Shown: positions 17,932 through 33,904 of the stretch, one piece after another
How the letters are laid out: the number at the start of each line of letters is the position of its first letter
How positions within the stretch are numbered: the first letter of the stretch is position 1
NCBI RefSeq assembly: GCF_017592335.1
Contig: NZ_JACNMP010000019.1
Coordinates: forward strand, 1-63,247
DNA length: 63,247 bases
Source of the DNA: Pseudaestuariivita rosea
GTDB lineage: Bacteria; Pseudomonadota; Alphaproteobacteria; Rhodobacterales; Rhodobacteraceae
Direction of reading: 5' to 3'
The notes under the pieces: model-generated
Databases searched by the model: none
Told to the model about the DNA's origin: nothing
What the model saw: the letters and a program-made list of their open reading frames with translations, nothing else
Made by a program: the position numbers and the translations under genes

Positions 17932-19368
17932 TCATGTTGGAAAATCCGCCAGCCCGATCTGATGGTTTCCTTTGGTGTGTGGTTTGGTTTCCCCGCTGCG
18001 CACCAAGGGGCCCAGTGCGATCAGGGTAATGAAGATAAGGCCCAATTCGGTATGATAGACGACCGAATAGCCTGTGGCGGGTGTGGCCATTGCCTCGCCC
18101 AGTGACCCGTTCAAAGCAGCGGTGTTGATCACATCGCGGATTGTGCCGCCAATCGCGATCGACAGGCCGGCTGCTGTGGCCTGCGCCGCACCCCAGGCGC
18201 CCAGGGCCAGTCCGCGGCCCGCTTTCCCTGTGGCGGGCATTGTCATGGCAGCGGTCAGGGTGGCCACGGCGAACAGCCCGCCGCCAAAGCCGATCCCACC
18301 GCTGCCTGCAAAGAACAAGGCAGGCGACATCATGGGCGCCGCAAAAATGACAGCCGAAAAGGCGGCAAGTCCTGCCAGCAAGCCTCGGCCTGCCATCCGA
18401 TAGGGGTTCATACCTTTTGACAGCCACCGCGCGGCAAGGCCAAAGCCAATCAAAGCCCCCCCGGCCCACATGGCCGTCAGCAATGTAGTCGTGCTGACCG
18501 ACAGCCCCAGAATTTCGCCGCCGTAAGGTTCCAGCAGCACGTCCTGCATGTTAAAGGCCATCGTGCCGATAAAGACGACAAAGATCAGTCGACCGGCTGA
18601 TCCGCCCGCCATGAAATCAGCCCAGGCATCACGAAACTTGGGGCGCGGCTCTTCGCGCTGTGCCTTGGTCATGGGGGCCAGTTTTTCTTGTTTCCATAGG
18701 GCCACAAGGTTCAGCAAAATCCCGACCAAAGCCGCGCTTTGCACAACGCGCACCAGACGGAATGGCCCGAAGTCGCGCAGAAAGTATCCCATGACCAGTG
18801 CGCTGATCCCCATGCCGATCAGGAACATGACATAAAGCAGCGCCACGACGCGCGGGCGGGTTTCATCATCAGCCCGATCTGCGGCCAGCGCCAGGCCTGC
18901 CGTTTGCGTCATATGCATCCCAAGACCTGTCATCAGGAACGCAAGCGCGGCCAGAACTTCGCCCGCCCAGGTGGGTCCAACCTGTTGTTGGCCGGACAAA
19001 ACCAGCAAGGAAAACGGCATGATCGCCAACCCGCCAAATTGCCAAAGCGAACCGAACCACAGGTAGGGGATGCGTTTCCATCCCAAAGCACTGCGATGTG
19101 TATCCGAACGGAAGCCAAGCAGCGCGCGGAAAGGGGCGACCAGAACCGGGATGGCGATCATGAAGGCCACGATCATCGCCGGGACCGACAGTTCGACGAT
19201 CATCACGCGGTTCAGCGTGCCAAGAAGCAGAACCGCAGCCATGCCGACAGACACCTGAAACAGTGACAGGCGCAACAACTGTCCCATTGGCAGACCTTTG
19301 GACGCAGCATCAGCAAAAGGCAGAATACTGGTCGTCATGCGCACAAACGGGGACAGAGGTTTTGTCAT
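17932..19368 (-). CDS. lhaA: light-harvesting complex assembly protein LhaA (PucC-family transporter)
   Basis: A 478-residue, 12-helix member of the BCD (bacteriochlorophyll delivery) branch of the major facilitator superfamily. Conserved parts include LNRVMIVELSVPAMIVAFMI at the first helices, the SDTHRSALGWKRIPYLWFG loop and AFNMQDVLLEPYGGEILGLSV mid-protein. LhaA is needed for LH1 assembly. The start overlaps bchM by 4 bases (ATGA). Confidence 0.94.
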   Translation of the reverse strand: MTKPLSPFVRMTTSILPFADAASKGLPMGQLLRLSLFQVSVGMAAVLLLGTLNRVMIVELSVPAMIVAFMIAIPVLVAPFRALLGFRSDTHRSALGWKRIPYLWFGSLWQFGGLAIMPFSLLVLSGQQQVGPTWAGEVLAALAFLMTGLGMHMTQTAGLALAADRADDETRPRVVALLYVMFLIGMGISALVMGYFLRDFGPFRLVRVVQSAALVGILLNLVALWKQEKLAPMTKAQREEPRPKFRDAWADFMAGGSAGRLIFVVFIGTMAFNMQDVLLEPYGGEILGLSVSTTTLLTAMWAGGALIGFGLAARWLSKGMNPYRMAGRGLLAGLAAFSAVIFAAPMMSPALFFAGSGGIGFGGGLFAVATLTAAMTMPATGKAGRGLALGAWGAAQATAAGLSIAIGGTIRDVINTAALNGSLGEAMATPATGYSVVYHTELGLIFITLIALGPLVRSGETKPHTKGNHQIGLADFPT

Positions 19369-20047
19369 ACGGCGACCTCCATCGCTTGCGAGATATAGAA
19401 GCCGCGGCTGACGCGCGTGACTTTGCGGGGTTGGTCGGAAATTTTGGCGGCTTTCATGGCTTTGGCCAGCCCGGTTTCGGAATGCGGGACGATTTGGGGT
19501 GACCGATCTTTGCGTGGAAAGGCCTGACCCATCAGCCAGAACGCTGTCAGGAACGGCGTCTTGGGGGCAATCGTGAAAACCAGTTTTTCACGGGTGCGCG
19601 GCGCGAGTTTTGCCAATGCATTCGCAATATCATCGGCGCGATAATGGATCAGGCTGTCCATCGCGATGACATAGTCAAATGACCCATAATCCGGGTCCAG
19701 CATATCGCCGGCTGTGAATCTGATCTGCGATTTAAGTGTGTCGGGCGTCCGGGCGCGCGCCACATCAAGTAGAGATGGCGAAATATCGACGGCCAGAACA
19801 TCCGCGCCACGTTTGGCCAGTTCAAAGGACATCGGCCCGGCCCCACAACCGGCATCCAGCACACGTGCGCCGTTCAAATCGTCGGGCAATTGCGCCAACA
19901 TCGCTGCACGCATGGTATCGCGGCCTTCGCGGACCGTCTGGCGGATCTTGGACACGGGCGCGTCTGACGTCAGTGCCTCCCATGTTTTTGCGGCGGTGCG
20001 ATCAAAATAGGTCTCAAGCCGGTTGCGCGTCTGATCATAGCTTGCCA

Positions 20048-20048
<1 letters not shown>
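19365..20048 (-). CDS. bchM: Mg-protoporphyrin IX methyltransferase
   Basis: A 227-residue SAM-dependent methyltransferase that methylates the ring-C propionate of Mg-protoporphyrin IX, providing the substrate for AcsF. The SAM motif I VLDAGCGAGPMSFELAKRGAD starts near residue 63; FDYVIAMDSLIHY and the late PRKDRSPQIVPHSE are typical of BchM. The start and the bchL stop share one base (TGATG), and the end overlaps lhaA. Confidence 0.95.
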
Positions 20049-27797
<7,749 letters not shown>

Positions 27798-27850
27798 AAC
27801 CGACTCCCTGACAAGCGGTATAATTGCAGCGTGGCGGGATTTAACAAAAG

Positions 27851-27868
27851 TGTCAATTAAAACTTACA
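27851..27868. promoter_or_regulatory. PpsR/CrtJ operator, bchF side
   Basis: Perfect TGT-N12-ACA palindrome. Read on the minus strand it ends in TTGACA (27851-27856), which is in the right orientation to be the -35 element of the bchF promoter about 55 bases before the bchF start. PpsR/CrtJ is known to repress bch, crt and puc promoters through this motif; ppsR itself is 1 kb away. Confidence 0.8.
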
Positions 27869-27974
27869 CATTGAATCTGACAGTTCTAATGGCAAATCAG
27901 TGATTGCACAGAAAGTCTAATGAAAACTCTTATTTTACTGATTGAACTGCGTATTATTGCCGCGGACGGGCACA

Positions 27975-27992
27975 TGTCAATTTTCTTTGACA
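27975..27992. promoter_or_regulatory. PpsR/CrtJ operator, ppaA side
   Basis: A second perfect TGT-N12-ACA palindrome, 124 bases from the first. On the plus strand it ends in TTGACA (27987-27992), oriented towards ppaA, about 90 bases before its start. Two sites in one divergent region fit the cooperative binding known for PpsR/CrtJ. Confidence 0.8.
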
Positions 27993-28083
27993 TATTGTAA
28001 CTGGTCTGGAAGACTTGGTTAACGAGTCTTCTTCTGGCCCCATGGCCATTGCCGGGACTCGGCCTGGGGAAAGGAACCCAATC

Positions 28084-28884
28084 ATGCCTGACAGTCTGCG
28101 TAAAAGATGGATCGACCAAAGCCAGTTTGAGGGCGGTAATGTCGATGTTCTGGCGACCACGGCCCTCTCATTTCTGGCGCAGCGCCAAGAGGCTGAAAAG
28201 AAATTTTTTCCGCAGATCATGTTCAGCAAGCGTGTGCAGTCACTGATTATGGCTGCGTCTCACAAACCCACTGCTGAAATTCTGGATGAGATATATCAAT
28301 GGGACATTTCGCCTGAGATGCTGATTGATTATTACATTCCCGAAGCGGCCCGCTTTTTCGGAGAGCAATGGTGCAATGACAAGATGAGCTTTGCCGATGT
28401 CACCATCAATGTCGCAAGACTGCAGAATATTGTGCGGGATATCACGGCAAATCAAGACACAAGGGTCGATTTTTCGAAACGGCGCTGCAGTCTTTTGATG
28501 ATCGTTCCAAAGGATGAGGATCATACTTTGGGTGCTATGGTTGCAACGACGCAGTTGCGCCGCATTGGTTGTTCGGTCCGCCTGGCCTTGGGTCAGGAAA
28601 ACAGCCAAATGATGGAAACTGTTGCAAATGAGCATTTTGACGGAATTTTGATTTCTACATCACGTAAGGAAAGTCTTGAGTTGATTCGTGAATTTTCGGA
28701 CTTATGTAAGAGTATATCGACATGCCTACCTGTCATCTTGGGTGGATATCTGGTCGATACTGAACATAATTTGAAATCACTGACCGGTGTTGACTATGTC
28801 ACCAACGATCCACACGAGGCAATTCGACTTTGCGGGCTGAAGACACATCATCGAAGCGGCGCGTCACAAGAGATTTGGAGATAA
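28084..28884 (+). CDS. ppaA: PpsR antirepressor PpaA/AerR
   Basis: A 266-residue cytosolic regulator related to cobalamin-binding proteins, which modulates PpsR/CrtJ. I start at 28084 (MPDSLRKRWIDQ), with an AAAGGAA ribosome-binding site; the open frame begins at 28015. The N-terminal helical part is followed by a B12-binding-like Rossmann domain (LLMIVPKDEDHTLGAMVATTQLRRIGCSVRL, about residues 137-168). The ligand motif reads E-D-H-T-L-G instead of the canonical DxHxxG, with the histidine kept, as known for the SCHIC-type AerR/PpaA group that binds cobalamin or haem. It is 35 bases upstream of ppsR. Confidence 0.9.
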   Translation: MPDSLRKRWIDQSQFEGGNVDVLATTALSFLAQRQEAEKKFFPQIMFSKRVQSLIMAASHKPTAEILDEIYQWDISPEMLIDYYIPEAARFFGEQWCNDKMSFADVTINVARLQNIVRDITANQDTRVDFSKRRCSLLMIVPKDEDHTLGAMVATTQLRRIGCSVRLALGQENSQMMETVANEHFDGILISTSRKESLELIREFSDLCKSISTCLPVILGGYLVDTEHNLKSLTGVDYVTNDPHEAIRLCGLKTHHRSGASQEIWR

Positions 28885-28919
28885 AGGCAGATGGTCTGCA
28901 TAATCCAGAATTTCAGTCC

Positions 28920-30332
28920 ATGAGTACCGGCGGCTCAAAATATTGGGGCAGCGGATCGGTACCGGTTGTTTCGACGGATGTTCTTCGCAATGTCATTCTG
29001 GCCGCAACTGATATTGCTATTGTCATATCGCATGAAGGCCAGATTTTATCTGTTATTCTGGATAGTAAAAAAGCACCCTTTGGCAAGCTGGACCACTGGG
29101 AGGGTTTGAATATCCGTGATGTTCTAACGTCTGAATGCATCCCAAAACTTGATGATCGTTTGTTTGAGTTGCTGAAAGGCGGCGCAAGCATGTCCAGTGT
29201 TGAACTGAACCACCTCGAAAAAGACCAGGAATTTCCCATACGATATTCTCTGCAAGAACTTAGCGCTGACGATGCCATTTTGATGTTGGGGCGCGATCTT
29301 AGCCCTATTGCCGAATTGCAGCAGCAGTTGGTTCGCACGCAGATCACGCTTGAGCAGGATTATGAAACGCAGCGCGAATTCGACACGCGGTATCGCGTTT
29401 TGATGGAAACGCTTGAAGATGCTGTGATTTTCGTATCGGCGCGGAATAATGAAATTATTGATCTGAACAAGGCTGCTGCAAATCTTTTGGGTGTTGATCG
29501 CGATAGTCTTTCAGGGTTGAGTTTCGCGCATGAGTTTACCGGCCTTGATGGTAAAGCGATTGACGATAGCCTGAAAGTCGCCGCCGAAAGTGACACTGCT
29601 GCATCCATTGAGTTGAAATCAGTACGGACCGACAGGCATCTCAAGCTGGTGCCGACAGCTTTCCGGGCTGCGGGTGCGCAGATGTTGCTTTGCCGGATCA
29701 GACCGTCAGATCAAGCGCAGGTTGTTTCTGATGATCTGACGCAGCATCTTTCGTCGTTTTACACGATCGGTGTCGAACCGATGGTTTTTACAGACAGCAA
29801 CGGCATCATTACAACCGCAAATGAGGCCTTCCTGAACCTGGTCGAGGTCGCAAATACCCCGAAAGTCAAAGGCCGGTCATTGGCCGATTTCATGGCGCGT
29901 GGTTTGGTCGATTTGAAAGTGATGATTGAAAACGCCTCGCGTAATGGACATATGCGGACCTATTCGACAAAGTTGTCCAGCGAGTATGACAATCAGGTTT
30001 CGATTGAGGTATCGGTTACCTATCTGAACGATACCCAACATCCCGCTTTTGTATTCCTGATGCGCGATGTCAGCCGGGCCGAAGCTGTGCGTACAGCACC
30101 TGCGGCAGCCGGTGGTGGTGATATCGCGGCGAAATCGGTGATGGAACTGGTTGGCAGTGCTACGCTGAAGGAAATCGTGGCCGACACGACGGATGTCGTC
30201 GAAAAAATGTGCATCGAAACCGCGGTTGAGCTGACACGGAACAACCGCGTTGCAGCAGCTGAAATGCTGGGTCTATCGCGCCAGTCGCTTTACGTTAAGC
30301 TGCGGAAATACGGGCTTTTGGCGAAAGATTAG
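28920..30332 (+). CDS. ppsR: transcriptional regulator PpsR/CrtJ
   Basis: A 470-residue repressor of photosynthesis genes. I use the ATG at 28920 (MSTGGSKYWGSG) because it gives nearly the Rhodobacter length (about 464); the open frame from 28830 overlaps ppaA, and no strong ribosome-binding site marks either. Domains in order: N-terminal PAS, a glutamine-containing helical linker (IAELQQQLVRTQITLEQDYE), two more PAS domains (starting DTRYRVLMETLEDAVIFVS and HLSSFYTIGVEPMVFTDSNG), and a Fis-type helix-turn-helix at the C-terminus (NNRVAAAEMLGLSRQSLYVK). A cysteine just before the HTH (EKMCIETAVELT) and one in the second PAS (LLCRIR) match the redox-active positions. It probably autoregulates this divergent region. 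Confidence 0.93.
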   Translation: MSTGGSKYWGSGSVPVVSTDVLRNVILAATDIAIVISHEGQILSVILDSKKAPFGKLDHWEGLNIRDVLTSECIPKLDDRLFELLKGGASMSSVELNHLEKDQEFPIRYSLQELSADDAILMLGRDLSPIAELQQQLVRTQITLEQDYETQREFDTRYRVLMETLEDAVIFVSARNNEIIDLNKAAANLLGVDRDSLSGLSFAHEFTGLDGKAIDDSLKVAAESDTAASIELKSVRTDRHLKLVPTAFRAAGAQMLLCRIRPSDQAQVVSDDLTQHLSSFYTIGVEPMVFTDSNGIITTANEAFLNLVEVANTPKVKGRSLADFMARGLVDLKVMIENASRNGHMRTYSTKLSSEYDNQVSIEVSVTYLNDTQHPAFVFLMRDVSRAEAVRTAPAAAGGGDIAAKSVMELVGSATLKEIVADTTDVVEKMCIETAVELTRNNRVAAAEMLGLSRQSLYVKLRKYGLLAKD

Positions 30333-30411
30333 GCGTAACGCCGCATCGCAGCAATTTCTGACTTACAATTTGTGACCATATCACCATCTTAGGGATGACG
30401 TATTCCTTGGG

Positions 30412-31827
30412 ATGGCTGATGTGATAGCATTATCGGGCATTATTCTGGCGCTGTCGGGCCTGATCTGGCTGGCTTATCGCGGTTATTCGGTCATCATTCT
30501 TGCACCCATCATGGCGGCTCTTGCTGCGTCCTTTTCTGCAGCACCCCTTTTCGCGACATATACTCAGGTTTTCATGCCCTCGGCGGGTGGTTTTATTGTA
30601 ACCTATTTCCCACTATTCTTGCTAGGCGCGATCTTCGGGCGCTTGATGGATGAAACCGGAATGGCCCGCGCTATCGCCGATGGAATTGTACGTGCCATGG
30701 GTACGGCGCGGGCCATTCCGGCGGTGGTTCTGGCCTGTGCCTTACTGACCTACGGCGGCGTTTCTTTGTTCGTTGTCGTATTCGCGATGTATCCGATTGC
30801 GGCTGCGTTGTTTCGTGCAGCTGACATCCCCAAGCGGCTGATGCCTGCGGCCATTGCCCTTGGGGCTTTTACTTTTACGATGACCGCTTTGCCCGGAACG
30901 CCGGCGATCCAAAATGCAATCCCCATGCCGGTCTTTGGCACGACACCTTTCGCGGCGCCGGGACTGGGTATTCTGGCGGCGGCAATCATGGGTTTTGGTG
31001 GCCTTGCATGGTTGTTTTTGCGCGAAAGGCAGTTGGCACACCTTGGCTATGGCTCAAGCGTCGAAGCGGATCAGACTGTAACGATGATGGTTGATGTTGA
31101 TCAAGCTGCGCTGACCGACACACGGCACCGGTCGTTTTTCCTGGCGTGTATGCCAATCGTTGTTGTTATCACACTGAATTATATCTTTAGTGTGCAGATT
31201 CTGCCGCAGATCGACACGGGCTATCTTGCACAAGAGCTTTACGGTCAATCAACACTTGATGACGTTCGCGGAATATGGGCGATTATCGCCGCGCTGATCG
31301 CCGGTATTACTTTCCTGCTGATCGCAAATATCAAAACCGTGGAATATCCGGGGCAAACTGTTGGAAAAGGGGCCGAAGCATCGCTGCTACCGATCTTCAA
31401 CACGGCCAGTCTTGTTGGGTTTGGCGCGGTCGTGGCGGCCCTGCCTGCCTTTGCGCTGGTTCAGAATGCCGTCGAAAGTGTGGGCGGCGGGCCGGTGATC
31501 TCGCTTGCCCTTTCGACGTCCGTGCTTGCGGGTTTGACGGGGTCGGCCAGCGGTGGGATGTCAATCGCACTGGACGCTGTTGGCCCAACCTATCTGGCTC
31601 AGGCAGCGGCACTGGGCATATCACCTGAGCTGCTGCACCGCGTCACGACAATCGCCACCGGCGGGCTGGATGCACTGCCACATAATGGCGCCGTTGTAAC
31701 TCTTTTGTCGATTTGCGGCTTAAGCCACCGGGAAAGTTACGGCGACATTTTCGTTGTCGCCGTATTAATCCCGATCATAGCCTTGATCGCCGTACTGGCG
31801 CTTGGCCTGACATTCGGCAGCTTTTAG
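30412..31827 (+). CDS. GntP-family permease (gluconate/organic acid:H+ symporter type)
   Basis: A 471-residue membrane protein with 12-14 hydrophobic helices. Motifs such as YFPLFLLGAIFGRLMDETGMARAIA and the C-terminal GLDALPHNGAVVTLLSICGLSHRESYGD match the GntP/citrate-Mg permease-like group found in roseobacters. The substrate is probably a carboxylate such as D-beta-hydroxybutyrate or gluconate, but it cannot be fixed from sequence. It marks the end of the photosynthesis block: nothing pigment-related follows. It converges with trcR, overlapping by 4 bases. Confidence 0.75.
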   Translation: MADVIALSGIILALSGLIWLAYRGYSVIILAPIMAALAASFSAAPLFATYTQVFMPSAGGFIVTYFPLFLLGAIFGRLMDETGMARAIADGIVRAMGTARAIPAVVLACALLTYGGVSLFVVVFAMYPIAAALFRAADIPKRLMPAAIALGAFTFTMTALPGTPAIQNAIPMPVFGTTPFAAPGLGILAAAIMGFGGLAWLFLRERQLAHLGYGSSVEADQTVTMMVDVDQAALTDTRHRSFFLACMPIVVVITLNYIFSVQILPQIDTGYLAQELYGQSTLDDVRGIWAIIAALIAGITFLLIANIKTVEYPGQTVGKGAEASLLPIFNTASLVGFGAVVAALPAFALVQNAVESVGGGPVISLALSTSVLAGLTGSASGGMSIALDAVGPTYLAQAAALGISPELLHRVTTIATGGLDALPHNGAVVTLLSICGLSHRESYGDIFVVAVLIPIIALIAVLALGLTFGSF

Positions 31828-32564
31828 GGTTGTTCGTCTTCGTCGTTATCGCCGCTGGGCAGGTTGAAGAAGCTATCGGCATCCACGATATCGTCTTCCT
31901 TTTCTTCTTCCTCGGTCAGTGTAAAGGTCTCAAGGCCTGAGATCGAGGCAGGCATCTTTGGTTCCGGATCCATCGCCAGAGACTGTTCGGTGCTGACCAG
32001 CTTGCGGCGTTCGTCATCCGTCATCACCCCGCCTTCCTTGGCTTTGCGCGCATTTGCCTTTTGTACGGCCAGGTCCAGTTCGGACTGTTTGCAAAGCCCC
32101 AGGGCCACAGGATCAATCGGCTGAATGTTCGAGATATTCCAATGCGTACGTTCACGAATGGACTGGATCGTCGGCTTTGTCGTGCCAACCAGCTTGCTGA
32201 TCTGACCATCTGTCAACTCGGGGTGAAACTTCACAAGCCAAAGGATCGACGCCGGACGGTCCTGACGTTTTGACAGGGGCGTATAACGCGGTCCGCGACG
32301 CTTTTCCTCACCAACCGAGGCAGGATTGAACTTTAGTTTCAGTTTGTGTACCGGGTCTTTTTCGGCCGCATCGATTTCGTCCTGGGTCAGCTGGTTGTTC
32401 GCAATCGGATCAAACCCTTTGACGCCGGTTGCAACATCACCATCCGCGATTCCCTGAACCTCTAGCTCATGTAAACCGCAAAAATCGGCAATCTGCTTGA
32501 AGCTGAGTGTCGTGTTATCAACAAGCCAGACAGCGGTGGCTTTCGCCATAAGGGGTTTGCCCAT
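31824..32564 (-). CDS. trcR: DUF1013 cell cycle transcriptional regulator TrcR
   Basis: A 246-residue protein with the DUF1013 signature: MGKPLMAKATAVWLVDNTTL, then SFKQIADFCGLHELEVQGIADGD (helix-turn-helix-like, residues 22-44), DPIANNQLTQDEI, and the second HTH-like segment LTDGQISKLVGTTKPTIQSIRERTHWN. The family is confined to Alphaproteobacteria and is annotated as a cell-cycle regulator; in Rhodobacter it co-occurs with RNA polymerase. A GAGGAGAGATACG ribosome-binding region precedes the ATG. Function here is by family only. Confidence 0.9.
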   Translation of the reverse strand: MGKPLMAKATAVWLVDNTTLSFKQIADFCGLHELEVQGIADGDVATGVKGFDPIANNQLTQDEIDAAEKDPVHKLKLKFNPASVGEEKRRGPRYTPLSKRQDRPASILWLVKFHPELTDGQISKLVGTTKPTIQSIRERTHWNISNIQPIDPVALGLCKQSELDLAVQKANARKAKEGGVMTDDERRKLVSTEQSLAMDPEPKMPASISGLETFTLTEEEEKEDDIVDADSFFNLPSGDNDEDEQP

Positions 32565-32688
32565 CGTATCTCTCCTCGTGCATATCTTCCCCGCGGCCCG
32601 GGAAGGGCGGCCCGGTTCCGGGCAGGTTCTCGTTGTCGGGGAACTTGGCTGTTATATAATGGCGAAAAACGCAAAGGGAAAGATCAAA

Positions 32689-33318
32689 ATGCGTTGGTTT
32701 TTAGGGCTTTTGATGATGGCGGGCCTTGCCCATGCGGAAGGCGATCGTGCAGGTCAGTTCGATTACTATGTCCTGTCGCTCAGCTGGACGCCGAACTGGT
32801 GCGCGTTGGAAGGCGATGCGCGCGGGTCAGATCAATGCGACGCGCGCCATGATTTCGGCTGGACGTTGCACGGCCTTTGGCCACAATACCACCGCGGTTG
32901 GCCCAGTTTTTGCCAAACCGCCGAACGCCCCCCATCGCGCAGCCAAACCGCCGCAATGGCCGATATTATGGGTACATCAGGGCTGGCCTGGCACCAGTGG
33001 AAAAAACACGGGACGTGCAGTGGCTTGTCATCATTCGATTATTTCGCGCTGTCGCGGCAAGCCTATGATCAGGTCAATCGCCCCGATGTTCTACGCCGTT
33101 TAAAGGACCCGGTGCGCTTGCCGGCGTCGGTCATTCAGGACGCCTTCCTGCAAGCCAACCCCGATTGGGATCCCGACATGATCACCATCACCTGCCGCGC
33201 AGATCATATACAAGAAGCACGGATTTGCCTGTCTAAGGACCTTAGCCCCGTGCCCTGCGGACAGGATGTTGTTCGGGGTTGTGCGCTGGATCGGGCGCTT
33301 CTTCATCCGATACGATAA
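32689..33318 (+). CDS. ribonuclease T2 family protein
   Basis: A 209-residue secreted RNase with signal peptide MRWFLGLLMMAGLAHA (start at 32689, preceded by AAGGGAAAG). Both conserved active-site segments are present: LHGLWPQYH (CAS I, catalytic His) and WHQWKKHGTC (CAS II, catalytic His/Lys/His). Six or more cysteines would form the family disulfides. It would degrade RNA in the periplasm or medium. Divergent from trcR. Confidence 0.93.
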   Translation: MRWFLGLLMMAGLAHAEGDRAGQFDYYVLSLSWTPNWCALEGDARGSDQCDARHDFGWTLHGLWPQYHRGWPSFCQTAERPPSRSQTAAMADIMGTSGLAWHQWKKHGTCSGLSSFDYFALSRQAYDQVNRPDVLRRLKDPVRLPASVIQDAFLQANPDWDPDMITITCRADHIQEARICLSKDLSPVPCGQDVVRGCALDRALLHPIR

Positions 33319-33361
33319 TTTTTTCCAAGGATTGACCAATGGCGCACGTCCCATAGAAGTG

Positions 33362-33904
33362 ATGCGCATGACAGTCAGTGACGAAGACTTGGCCCAGGCC
33401 GCCGCGAATGGCGACAAGCAGGCGTTCAGCAGCCTGCTGAATCGCCATTATGACCGGCTGTTTCGGCTGGCGTTTCGCCTGACCGGGCAACAGGCCGAGG
33501 CCGAAGATCTGACGCAGGACATCTGCGCCGCCTTGCCCGCAAAACTGCGCAATTACAGGGGTGAGGCGAAGTTTTCGACATGGGTCTATCGCGTGACCGT
33601 GAACGCCGCCCATGATCGCAGACGCAGACGCGCGACCTATATGAAGGCCAGTGATGGCTGGGGCGATTGGGAGGTCAACCGTCAGGCCGCGCTTAGCGAA
33701 AGTGCCGCGCAACTGGACTGGTTGCAGCGTGCGATGAACAGTCTGTCCGACGATCTGCGCGACACACTCGCGCTGATTTTGGACGATGTCACACACGCAG
33801 AAGCCGCTGAAATCCTTGGGATTTCTGCCGGCACAATCAGTTGGCGAATATCCGAGGCAAAGAAACATCTGCGCCAACTGAAGGAAGAGGAAGAACAGGT
33901 ATGA
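33362..33904 (+). CDS. RNA polymerase sigma factor, ECF type
   Basis: A 180-residue sigma-70-family factor with only regions 2 and 4. Region 2: AFSSLLNRHYDRLFRLAFRLTGQQAEAEDLTQDI; region 4: SLSDDLRDTLALILDDVTHAEAAEILGISAGTISWRISEAKKHLR. Two in-frame ATGs (33362 and 33368) are possible. Its stop overlaps the start of the VWA gene by 4 bases (ATGA). This coupling is usual for a sigma factor and its membrane anti-sigma factor, so the VWA protein may be its regulator. Confidence 0.9.
   Translation: MRMTVSDEDLAQAAANGDKQAFSSLLNRHYDRLFRLAFRLTGQQAEAEDLTQDICAALPAKLRNYRGEAKFSTWVYRVTVNAAHDRRRRRATYMKASDGWGDWEVNRQAALSESAAQLDWLQRAMNSLSDDLRDTLALILDDVTHAEAAEILGISAGTISWRISEAKKHLRQLKEEEEQV

Noticed and set aside
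27869-27974. Search for an FNR/FnrL box (TTGAT-N4-ATCAA) between the PpsR sites
   Set aside because: Only single half-sites such as ATTGA occur; no acceptable dyad.
32565-32688. GC-rich stretch with GGCCCGG/CCGGGC elements between trcR and the RNase gene
   Set aside because: Short, imperfect dyads in a normal divergent promoter; nothing beyond chance in GC-rich DNA.
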